From positions 1 through 34,775 of the forward strand of contig NZ_MCUW01000026.1 of NCBI RefSeq assembly GCF_002873335.1: a stretch of 34,775 bases of DNA. Reading direction: 5' to 3'. The notes under the pieces are model-generated. The model had not been told where the DNA came from and searched no databases. It saw only the letters and a list, made by a program, of their open reading frames with translations. Below are positions 7,745 through 15,375 of this stretch, piece after piece. Positions within the stretch are counted from its first letter, which is position 1, and every line of letters starts with the position of its first letter. Source of the DNA: Vibrio sp. 10N.286.49.B1 (lineage in GTDB: Bacteria > Pseudomonadota > Gammaproteobacteria > Enterobacterales > Vibrionaceae). The translations under genes were made by a program, and so were the position numbers.

Positions 7745-8935
7745 TTGACCAATTTACAAACACTGTCGCCGTCAGAGGCAAAAAAACTCGCACTCCTGTC
7801 CCAGTTATTACCAGCAAAATCGCAGCGAAGTAAAGCACGTAAAGAAAACAAAGCAAGTGAAGCCACACTGACGGTGATCGAGCAGCTCGGGTATATTCAG
7901 ATCGATACGATCTCTGTTGTACAACGTGCGCACCATCATACGTTGTGGTCCCGAAATAAACGCTATCAAATGGGTCATATAGACCAGCTTACCCATGAGC
8001 GAAAAATCTTCGAGTATTGGGCTCATGCGGCCGCATACTTACCCATGAAAGACTATCGATTCACCCTATTTCGTAAGCAAGCTTTTAAGAACGGCAGTCA
8101 ACGCCATTGGTACCAAAGTGACGTGGCGTTAATGGAGCAAGTGTACAGCAGAATCAAAGCTGAGGGGCCATTGCTAGCGAAAGACTTTGAAGGCAGTGGT
8201 TATAAAAATAAAGGCTGGGGCACTAAACCGGCAAAGCGGGCACTGGAATGCTTGTTTATGCAGGGGGATTTAATGATTACGGAGCGCCGTAATTTTCATA
8301 AGGTGTATGACCTTACCGAGCGCGTGCTTCCTTCAGCTATTGATACTCGAGTGCCGACTGACCGAGAGTATGCCCAGTTTTTACTCACCCAATACCTAAC
8401 GGCGAATGGCATTGGACGATTATCGCAAATGACATACCTGTTGAAAGGAATAAAGCCAGTCGTAACTGTGCTCATCAACGAGATGCTTGAAGACAGAAGG
8501 CTGGTCAGCGTAAACATCAAAGGGGATCAGTACGTGATGTTTCCTGAGGCGTTAGAGCGACTAAAAAACCCACTTTCACGCTCAAAAGCGGCCATATTGT
8601 CGCCATTTGATAATGCATTGATTCAACGAAAGCGAACGAAAGCGTTGTTTGATTTTGATTATCTACTCGAGTGCTATGTGCCAGAAGCAAAAAGACAGTT
8701 TGGTTATTTTTGTTTACCCGTGTTGTGGAATGGTGAGCTGGTGGCGAGGATGGATTGTAAGGCCAATCGAACCACGATGACGTTGGAAGTTCGTCATTTA
8801 TTCGTTGAAGCTAAATTACGAAAAATGGATAAATTCATGTCGGCATTAGAAGCAGAGCTACAGCAGTTTGCGACTTTTAATGGTTGTGAGTCGTTTAAGA
8901 TTCTCCGTGTTACCTCAATGAGTAGTGCGATGTAA
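7745..8935 (+). CDS. Crosslink-repair DNA glycosylase, YcaQ/AlkX-like (HTH_42)
   Basis: A 396-residue winged-helix DNA glycosylase of the AlkZ/AlkX superfamily, which unhooks interstrand crosslinks and removes bulky alkylated bases. The catalytic signature is visible as YIQIDTISV (Gln52, Asp54), matching the Q-phi-D motif of E. coli YcaQ, followed by the conserved RAHHHTLWSR. Later are EYWAHAAAYLP, and the SPFDNALIQRKR and DCKANR segments typical of the family. The start codon is TTG, chosen because GAGGAG stands five to ten bases upstream and no ATG or GTG fits. It lies 40 bases behind the metallophosphoesterase. No LexA box is visible in front of the pair. Confidence 0.88.
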   Translation: MTNLQTLSPSEAKKLALLSQLLPAKSQRSKARKENKASEATLTVIEQLGYIQIDTISVVQRAHHHTLWSRNKRYQMGHIDQLTHERKIFEYWAHAAAYLPMKDYRFTLFRKQAFKNGSQRHWYQSDVALMEQVYSRIKAEGPLLAKDFEGSGYKNKGWGTKPAKRALECLFMQGDLMITERRNFHKVYDLTERVLPSAIDTRVPTDREYAQFLLTQYLTANGIGRLSQMTYLLKGIKPVVTVLINEMLEDRRLVSVNIKGDQYVMFPEALERLKNPLSRSKAAILSPFDNALIQRKRTKALFDFDYLLECYVPEAKRQFGYFCLPVLWNGELVARMDCKANRTTMTLEVRHLFVEAKLRKMDKFMSALEAELQQFATFNGCESFKILRVTSMSSAM

Positions 8936-8997
8936 GAAGAGTGCATACCTAGAGGGTAACGGGGACAGAACAGTATCTAGTGATCGACAAGAGTGAT

Positions 8998-9025
8998 AAA
9001 AAAAACGCAGCGGGTGAGCGCTGCG
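8998..9025 (-). terminator. Intrinsic terminator on the minus strand
   Basis: CGCAGCG (9006-9012) and CGCTGCG (9019-9025) form a stem; read on the minus strand it is followed by eight T. It would end transcripts coming from usp, 340 bases away. Confidence 0.75.
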
Positions 9026-9046
9026 AAATACAAAGATAGTAATCAA

Positions 9047-9080
9047 AACCAGAGGGCTGAGTTTCTGGTTATTTTCTTTA
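9047..9080 (+). terminator. Weak terminator-like hairpin behind the glycosylase gene
   Basis: AACCAGA (9047-9053) pairs with TCTGGTT (9064-9070), followed by the T-rich ATTTTCTTTA. The stem is short, so efficiency is uncertain. Confidence 0.45.
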
Positions 9081-9365
9081 GGATTTGGATACTCGATAGT
9101 AACGCTGCGATCATAGCGATTTCCCTTAATGGGGAGAATTCGACTAAAGGGGTATACGTCGCGTCATAGTTACAAACTAAGTTTTCATCTTTGGTGATGT
9201 TAGCCGTTTATACATGTAGCTCATAGATAGTGGTACATTCGATTAGCTTGTTTATATTGATAAGAGTCTGTGCATTTGTCACCGAACTGTCGTTGTTATG
9301 CTGACGGGGAAGCATAACACTATCACCGTCATCATAACTAACCAACCCTTGGACTCATTGATGAA

Positions 9366-10211
9366 CTAACGAATTAGCAGTAAAGGTACCCGACTGTTTG
9401 CGAGTACTTGCGTTGTATTGCTCCCAACAAAAAACTGTCTGAGTTTAGTGTGTCCGTAAGCGCCCATGACCATCATACCGACCTGGTGTTGTTGCTGATA
9501 ATCGAGGAGTGCTTGCTCGATGGGACCTTCGAGTATCGCTTCTTGTACGTCAATCCCGACTCGTTGCAGTTCGCTGACCGCTTGTTTAAATGCCGTACTT
9601 TTTTTGCCTGAATCATCAACCATAACCAAATGACAATCTAGTTCTTTGAGCAAGGGGGTGCTGATGGCTTTTGCAATGAGCTTTTCACTAATTGGACTGC
9701 CGTCAAAAGCAATAAGGTACGAATCTGGACGTTCAAATTTGTTGCTGACCACTAAGATATGAGCTTTGATTGAACGAATCACGCTTTCGAGCTGAGAGCC
9801 GATGGCGCTAACATTCTCATTCTCTTGCTCAGATTTAGCAATGACAAGGACTCGAAGCTCGTCTTCTAGATCCAAAAGATTGTCTAAGAGGCTGCCGTGA
9901 CGTTGTAGTTTACTGACATTAACCACACCTTCATTGGACGCCCATGCTGTCGCATCTTCAAGTAATTTATTGCTATGTATAAGCATTATCTTGCTGCGAG
10001 CTTCGTCAAGTTCAGCCAGTTCTTCGAGTAGTTCTTCTTGGCTGCCTAAACCTATTTGCCCCGATAGTTCGCTGGGAACGGGACGTGTCGTTTTATCAAT
10101 TGCGTTAAACAGAATTAGTGGCGCATCAATGGTTTTCGCGACCCAAGCGCTGGCTTTGCAGGTCGAGAGAGTAGGACTAATTCCATTAATACAAGCAATT
10201 ACGTTTTTCAT
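9366..10211 (-). CDS. Tandem-domain universal stress protein (UspA family)
   Basis: A 281-residue protein with two Usp domains (about 1-155 and 160-281). The second begins YLIAFDGSPISEKLI and ends with GAYGHTKLRQFFVGSNTTQ, the G-2x-G-9x-G(S/T) ATP-binding motif. The first domain lacks a clear copy of that motif and is probably degenerate. It starts 11 bases after the SulP stop codon, so it belongs to the same transcript. SulP transporters paired with a downstream Usp protein are common in marine gammaproteobacteria, and the Usp is thought to modulate or accompany the transporter; its exact role is unknown. The long tail on its 3' side ends at the terminator at 8998. Confidence 0.9.
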   Translation of the reverse strand: MKNVIACINGISPTLSTCKASAWVAKTIDAPLILFNAIDKTTRPVPSELSGQIGLGSQEELLEELAELDEARSKIMLIHSNKLLEDATAWASNEGVVNVSKLQRHGSLLDNLLDLEDELRVLVIAKSEQENENVSAIGSQLESVIRSIKAHILVVSNKFERPDSYLIAFDGSPISEKLIAKAISTPLLKELDCHLVMVDDSGKKSTAFKQAVSELQRVGIDVQEAILEGPIEQALLDYQQQHQVGMMVMGAYGHTKLRQFFVGSNTTQVLANSRVPLLLIR

Positions 10212-10222
10212 TTTTGTCTCCT

Positions 10223-11711
10223 CTAATGTCCAGCCAATAATTTTTCAACTTCTTCTGGTTTATCATGTACACCAAATTTATCGACGATAGTCGTGGTGGC
10301 TTGATTCATACCAATGAGATTGACGTGAGTTCCTTCACGCCGAAACTTCACGACAACCTTGTCTAATGCCGATACTGAGGTGACATCCCAAAAGTGAGCG
10401 GCGGATAAATCGATGGTGACGGTTTGTATCACTTCCTTAAAGTCGAAGGACTCAATGAACTTATCGGAAGAAGCAAAGAATATCTGCCCAATAACGTTAT
10501 ATTCTCTAACTGTATCTTCAATTTTATGATTTTTTATTACCATCATTCGACTGATTTTGTTGGCAAAAAACAATGAAGCGAGTAATACGCCAACAAGAAC
10601 ACCAATGGCTAGATTATGTGTTGCAACGACAATACAAACTGTCGACAACATAACAATATTGGTTGATAGGGGGTGTTTTTTTGAGGTCGGTAACCGAACG
10701 CCATGAGAAGGTGCCTATGGCGACCATGATCATGACGGCGACAAGCGCTGCCATCGGGATTTGTTTTAGCCATGGGCCGAGGAAAACGACCATGATTAAT
10801 AAAAATACACCGGCTGATAGGGTAGATAACCGTCCGCGCCCTCCTGATTTAATGTTGATCATGGACTGACCAATCATGGCACATCCCGCCATTCCGCCTA
10901 AGAAACCAGTAAAAATGTTAGCAATGCCTTGACCTTTACATTCTTGATTCTTGTCGCTGCTGGTATCAGTAAGATCATCGACAATAGTGGCGGTCATCAT
11001 TGATTCCAGCAAACCGACCACAGAAAGTGCGATCGCATATGGGAAGATAATCAATAATGTTTCTAGGTTTAGAGGGACATCTGGCCAAAGGAAGATAGGT
11101 AAGGTGTCAGGTAAGTTGCCCATGTCACCGACAGTACGTACATCAATGCCAAAAGACATGGTGACAACCGTTAAGGTGATAATACAAACTAACGGGGATG
11201 GAATGACTTTGCCAATGATAGGCACATAAGGGAAAAGGTAAATAATACCAAGACCTGCGGCCGTCATCGCGTAGACATGCCAAGTGACATGAGTAAGCTC
11301 AGGTAATTGAGCCATGAAGATCAAAATGGCTAGTGCATTCACAAAGCCCGTTACGACTGAGCGGGAGACAAATCGCATTAAGCTACCAAGTTTTAAATAA
11401 CCGGCCACGATTTGCAGCACACCAGTTAATACAGTGACAGCAAGTAAGTACTCTAGACCATGCTCTTTAACCAGTGTCACCATTAATAGAGCCATAGCCC
11501 CTGTTGCTGCGGAGATCATCCCAGAGCGCGCGCCGGTAAAGGCGATAACAACGGAAATGCTAAAGGAAGCGTATAGCCCGACTTTGGGGTCAACGCCAGC
11601 AATAATGGAAAAAGCGATCGCTTCTGGGATTAACGCTAAGGCAACAACGATGCCTGCGAGTAAGTCGCCACGGACGTTAGACATCCAATCAAGTTTGAAG
11701 TTTTTTAACAT
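10223..11711 (-). pseudogene. SulP/SLC26 anion transporter with STAS domain, split by a frameshift
   Basis: The N-terminal part (from ATG at 11711, MLKNFKLDW) holds the membrane domain: [18 protein letters not shown] and GLYASF near the start, many spans, and [20 protein letters not shown] with the conserved SulP signature. The frame breaks after DLKK at the T7 run 10676-10682 (A7 in the mRNA). Dropping one A joins it to the second part, giving [15 protein letters not shown], which reads like an ordinary SulP protein, then a last helix and a STAS domain (VTIDLSAAHFWDVTSVSALD). The joined length is exactly 495 codons plus stop, normal for the family. Such proteins import bicarbonate or sulfate with sodium or protons; the substrate here is not determined. 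The break may be a sequencing error, a true mutation or transcript slippage. The downstream fragment has its own ATG at 10651. Confidence 0.88.
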
Positions 11712-12207
11712 TGAATTCTCAATTTTTGCACGGGAAAACGCACCAGAGAAAGATCTGGAGTGCACCTTGTGCTTCTTTTGATAAAATTTTGGCGCGGAAA
11801 AGTAGCCTAAAAATGGCAAATAATTAACAAGCGCAAAGAGTGAGCAAGATACTAGAGATTAGTATTGTGCTTAGATTAGCAATGAGAGCTAGGGGGGATG
11901 GAGCGGTTAAGGCGGCGTAATTGACACGGTGATTAACATCCTCTTACATTATTGACGTGGCGACTATACGGCAATGTTTTTTCAAAGGCAATGATAGTTT
12001 GCTAAGTGAGGATGAATGTAAATGTGGTGATTAGTCTTGTCATATTCTGACGGTTCTACATTCTATGTTTCCTTCTCCCGATAAATCGACCGATCTCCTG
12101 TCGTAATATCCCTGATCGTAACCCATCAAGAAAAACCGAGAAAAAATGTATCCTTTGGGAGATTCAAACGTGTTGTCTGTAGTGATTACTATTTTGAAGG
12201 CAAAACG
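11712..12207. other. Divergent control region between SulP and the permease cluster
   Basis: About 496 bases without a credible gene. The SulP frame stays open leftward to 11819, but the extra 36 residues do not resemble the family. Promoters for both directions must lie here. A possible ECF-type element in front of the permease is listed separately. Confidence 0.5.
12147..12174 (+). promoter_or_regulatory. Possible ECF-sigma promoter of the permease cluster
   Basis: TGTATCC (12147-12153) is followed after 15 bases by CGTGTT. The shape recalls ECF promoters with a -35 ending in TCC and a -10 containing CGT. It is 34 bases before the permease ATG, in a cluster that ends with an ECF sigma gene. 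Weak, inferred. Confidence 0.25.
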
Positions 12208-13194
12208 ATGTTCGAAGTGTTCACCAAATTAGCGGACTGGTTTACGTACACTCTTTTCGGACTAAAACCTGATGTCCCTCTAGGGGCCGGAGTTCATTTT
12301 TTTATTGAAGATACCATCAAAATACTGGTGCTTTTGGTATGCCTTATCTATGTCATCTCCTATCTACGTGCGAGTCTAAGTGTAGAAAAAGTACGTGACT
12401 ATTTAAAAGGGCAGCATCGTGGTGTTGGGTATTTACTTGGTTCGTTTTTTGGCGCCGTCACCCCATTTTGTTCTTGTAGCTCCATTCCTCTGTTTATGGG
12501 GTTTGTTTCAGCGCGTATCCCGATTGGTGTCACTATTGCATTTCTTATTACGTCACCGCTTATCAATGAAGTCGTCGTTATCATGCTCGGCAGCATCCTC
12601 GGCATTAAATTTACGCTAATGTACGTCGCGATCGGTATGGCATTAGGGGTGTTGGCGGGTTACGTGTTGGATATGTGTCGCGCCCATCGATGGCTACAAC
12701 CGTTTTTGGCGAAAGCGTATCAACAAGATGAGCATCCGGGAGAGACCACATCGCCTGAGCTTGACGTCGCAGTGATGACTTATAAGACTCGCCACGACTT
12801 TGCAGTAAATGAAACGAGCAGCATTGTGAAGCGTATCTGGAAGTGGGTGATTATTGGCGTTGGTTTAGGTGCATTTATACATGGATTTGTGCCCGCGCAA
12901 TGGTTTGAACAAAACCTCGCTAATGGTCAATGGTGGACAGTGCCCTTAGCGACATTAAGTGCCATTCCTATCTACACCAACGCATCGGGCGTTGTTCCTA
13001 TTATGGCGTCATTGATTGATAAAGGCATGCCGCTGGGTACCACATTGGCTTTTTGTATGGGGGCCGTAGCAGTAAGTGTACCTGAATTTATTATGCTCAA
13101 GCAGGTCATGCAATATCGATTACTCGCGGTGATCGTGGGGTACCTGTTTATCGCTATTTCTATCACAGGATGGCTGTTTAATGCCTATTACTAA
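12208..13194 (+). CDS. Permease of the ArsP/YraQ family (UPF0718)
   Basis: A 328-residue integral membrane protein with about eight spans. The family signature TPFCSCSSIPLF (Cys-Ser-Cys-Ser-Ser in a membrane helix) is present, and the repeat half contains AIPIYTNASGVVPIM, consistent with the inverted-repeat build of these permeases. The central loop (about 165-205) is polar and cytoplasmic. ArsP relatives export trivalent organoarsenicals; other members have unknown or thiol-related substrates, so I do not assign one. The thioredoxin-like gene follows with 21 bases between, and a sigma factor gene comes next. The ATG is a reasonable start, preceded by AAGGC. Confidence 0.88.
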   Translation: MFEVFTKLADWFTYTLFGLKPDVPLGAGVHFFIEDTIKILVLLVCLIYVISYLRASLSVEKVRDYLKGQHRGVGYLLGSFFGAVTPFCSCSSIPLFMGFVSARIPIGVTIAFLITSPLINEVVVIMLGSILGIKFTLMYVAIGMALGVLAGYVLDMCRAHRWLQPFLAKAYQQDEHPGETTSPELDVAVMTYKTRHDFAVNETSSIVKRIWKWVIIGVGLGAFIHGFVPAQWFEQNLANGQWWTVPLATLSAIPIYTNASGVVPIMASLIDKGMPLGTTLAFCMGAVAVSVPEFIMLKQVMQYRLLAVIVGYLFIAISITGWLFNAYY

Positions 13195-13215
13195 ATGAGT
13201 TTAACGGAGGTTATA

Positions 13216-13449
13216 ATGAAAATTGTACAAGTTTATGGTTCTGGTTGTAAAAATTGCACAATAACCGCGCAGCGCATTGAGCAAGTCGCTAATGATCTTG
13301 GTCAGCTGGTTGACGTGCAAAAAGTGACGAGTTTACAGGCGATTATGGAGGCCGGTATTGTGAGTACACCTGGGGTTGGTATCGATGGTGTCGTAAGACA
13401 TACGGGTTCAGTTCCAAGTGTTGAAAAAGTGCGAGAAATACTGGCTTAA
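13216..13449 (+). CDS. Small thioredoxin-fold protein with CxxC
   Basis: A 77-residue redox protein of the 'redox-active disulfide protein 2'/thioredoxin_3 type. The active site is GSGCKNC (Cys11, Cys14), and a cis-proline-like VSTPGVGIDG segment sits in the usual place. The start at 13216 is chosen over 13195 because GGAGG stands five bases upstream. Small thioredoxins of this sort are regularly encoded directly next to UPF0718 permeases, so it probably reduces the permease or its cargo. It acts in the cytoplasm since there is no leader. Confidence 0.9.
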   Translation: MKIVQVYGSGCKNCTITAQRIEQVANDLGQLVDVQKVTSLQAIMEAGIVSTPGVGIDGVVRHTGSVPSVEKVREILA

Positions 13450-13553
13450 TACAATCTAATCGCAATGGTTATTAATGCTGATTTATTTATTCAGAGTAAG
13501 CATCGCACTGCCTAGCTAAATGGTAGGGCGGTGTCTTACTAAGAGGGGGGCCG

Positions 13554-14075
13554 ATGAAATGTTTAATGAAGGCATGGCAAGAAACAGAGCCAATGCTTTA
13601 TGGCTGGTTAATGAAACAGACTCAAAGTCAGTATGATACTGAAGACATCATGCAAGATGTTTTCTTAAAGGCAATGTCCAATAGTGAGCGTTTTTGTACT
13701 CTGGAAGACAGTCAATCGTGGTTGTTTAGAGTAACCAAAAATCACCTTATTGATCGTTTACGTCGTAAAATTAATAATGAAGATATTGGGGATCTTGCGG
13801 CTCCCGATACGGTGTTACCTGTCATGACTCAGCTGCAAACTTGCCTACCGCGCCTTCTGCCTGAGCTAACACCGCTAGATAGACACATTATTGAGGCGTG
13901 TGACTTAAATGGCCTCACGCAAAGAGAATATGCTGAAAAGAATGGCTTGAGTCTTCCTGCTGCCAAGGCTCGCTTGCGCCGTGCGCGTTTTGAATTGAAA
14001 GAAAAGCTGATTAATGAGTGTCAGGTAAAACAAGATGACCACAGAGTATGCAGCTTTAAACGTCTTAGAGAATAA
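13554..14075 (+). CDS. ECF RNA polymerase sigma factor, SigZ-like
   Basis: A 173-residue extracytoplasmic-function sigma factor. Region 2 spans about 10-75 with YDTEDIMQDVFLKAM (region 2.2, core binding) and SWLFRVTKNHLIDRLRRK (2.4, -10 recognition). Region 4 spans about 105-155 with LTPLDRHIIEACDLNGLTQ and a helix-turn-helix LSLPAAKARLRRARFELKEK. The tail contains Cys residues in the order ECQ and VCSF, as in SigZ-type factors that lack a cognate anti-sigma gene; none is seen here. A G-rich ribosome site precedes the ATG. It is 104 bases behind the thioredoxin gene and probably controls this cluster. Confidence 0.88.
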   Translation: MKCLMKAWQETEPMLYGWLMKQTQSQYDTEDIMQDVFLKAMSNSERFCTLEDSQSWLFRVTKNHLIDRLRRKINNEDIGDLAAPDTVLPVMTQLQTCLPRLLPELTPLDRHIIEACDLNGLTQREYAEKNGLSLPAAKARLRRARFELKEKLINECQVKQDDHRVCSFKRLRE

Positions 14076-14131
14076 GGAACGAGATTGTCTAGACCGCAGG
14101 CTTTTTAGGTGCAATCTACTTGTGACAGAGC

Positions 14132-15142
14132 CTATATGCACCGATGCAAATAACGGACTTTACTGAACAGAAATGCGCATAGATACGAGAGAAAAAAAGC
14201 CAACAGTGCCACTAAAGGTATGTAAACAGATACGTCCATTTTGTCGAGTAGCCATCCCTCGCCTTGAGAAGATATTAGTTTAATAAACAGTGGGTGAATC
14301 AGATAGATGCCAAAGCTCAATTGAGTGAGTTGGCTCAATTTCAGGTCATAGTTGAAATGCTCTTTAACTAAGAAGAAACACGCAATAGATACCGCAACGA
14401 CATTGATACTCAAATATGAATAGAAATAAAGATGTGTGACAAAGTAGCTACCAAGTGCCGTCAAAAATAAGCCAGCAATAAAAATTGCTAAGCATCTATT
14501 TTTATTAGGCTTTACGTCATATTTTGCGATGTATCCACCTAAGCAAAAGTAGCCTATGTAATTTAAGAAGTCATTGGTGAAAAGGCTCACTTTGGCACTC
14601 AAATCAAAATACAATAGAACAATGTTTGCAAGCGAAGACAGCATGGCTAAAGCAAAGCTGACGCTGATAAAAAGAAAGAACTCTTTTCTTGTGATCGAAT
14701 TTATAATCACTCTTAGGAGTGGCGTTACCAGGTACAAGAATGGAATCATGAAAAGATACCAAAGATGGTAATACGGCTCTCCGAGCGCCCACCCTTTTGC
14801 AACGGTAAAATACGCGATGGACATATCGCCTCGCATGTAGAACTTTATTAGTACCCAAAGAGAATAAAATAAAGACCAAAACACGAGCGGAATGAGAATT
14901 TTACGGATTCTTTTTTTGAAAAAAACGACATTGGATTCAGTTTTATTGAGTAAAAAATATCCGCTAATCATCACAAATAAGGGAATGCACCACATAGTGA
15001 TTGACGCGTAAAGATTGCCAGCCCACCAACTGCCGCTTCCATATAGCGGGTTCATGATGTCTATATCACTGACAAAGCCTGAAGCGACGTGCAATAAAAC
15101 AACAGCGAATACAGAAAACACACGTAAGTTATCAGCCCACAC
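14132..15142 (-). CDS. Membrane acyltransferase 3 family protein
   Basis: A 336-residue integral membrane acyltransferase with about ten spans. The N-terminus DNLRVFSVFAVVLLHVASGF contains the family R-X10-H motif (Arg7, His18 with the start used here); the His is needed for acyl transfer. Such enzymes add O-acetyl or similar groups to surface sugars, lipids or osmolytes. The start is placed at GTG 15142 because GAGGA lies seven bases upstream; a TTG at 15148 would overlap the ribosome site. It stands alone, facing the sigma factor gene with 56 bases between, so the target molecule cannot be inferred from neighbours. The sequence is more AT-rich than its neighbours, which may mean later acquisition. 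Confidence 0.88.
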   Translation of the reverse strand: MWADNLRVFSVFAVVLLHVASGFVSDIDIMNPLYGSGSWWAGNLYASITMWCIPLFVMISGYFLLNKTESNVVFFKKRIRKILIPLVFWSLFYSLWVLIKFYMRGDMSIAYFTVAKGWALGEPYYHLWYLFMIPFLYLVTPLLRVIINSITRKEFFLFISVSFALAMLSSLANIVLLYFDLSAKVSLFTNDFLNYIGYFCLGGYIAKYDVKPNKNRCLAIFIAGLFLTALGSYFVTHLYFYSYLSINVVAVSIACFFLVKEHFNYDLKLSQLTQLSFGIYLIHPLFIKLISSQGEGWLLDKMDVSVYIPLVALLAFFLSYLCAFLFSKVRYLHRCI

Positions 15143-15255
15143 AAACAAATCCTCTAAAGTTTTCCAAAGTTTATCACCAAAGGTGGACTAGATAGAGAAA
15201 GGAAGCGGGTTTTCTTAGACGAGAATGCAGGGGGAGTGTTGTTGAGTGGCTTTCG

Positions 15256-15289
15256 CAATACTAAGGCCGCGTGACCGGCCTTAGTATTG
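15256..15289 (-). terminator. Strong hairpin behind recQ
   Basis: CAATACTAAGGCCG (15256-15269) pairs perfectly with 15276-15289 around a 6-base loop. It lies 87 bases past the recQ stop. There is no T-run on the minus strand, so termination may need Rho or the hairpin may act in transcript stabilisation. Confidence 0.5.
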
Positions 15290-15375
15290 ATAGGGGCGAC
15301 CTCTTTATTTTGCCACGCTAGGTTCTTTCACTGCGTTAAGATATTTCACTGCTATGGATTATTTCGCAGTTACTA

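Larger units (their letters stand above)
8936..9365. other. Gene-free region between convergent alkX-like and usp genes
   Basis: 430 bases with no credible reading frame. It holds two terminator-like hairpins near its left end, each listed separately, and an 8-bp perfect hairpin at 9295-9318 (GTTATGCT and AGCATAAC) with no T-run. The stretch 9026-9365 would form a ~340-base 3' leader-like tail on the usp transcript. Confidence 0.6.

Noticed and set aside
10676..10682. Programmed -1 ribosomal frameshift in SulP
   Set aside because: The second half is in the +1 frame relative to the first, so a -1 shift on the A7 run would lead to the wrong frame.
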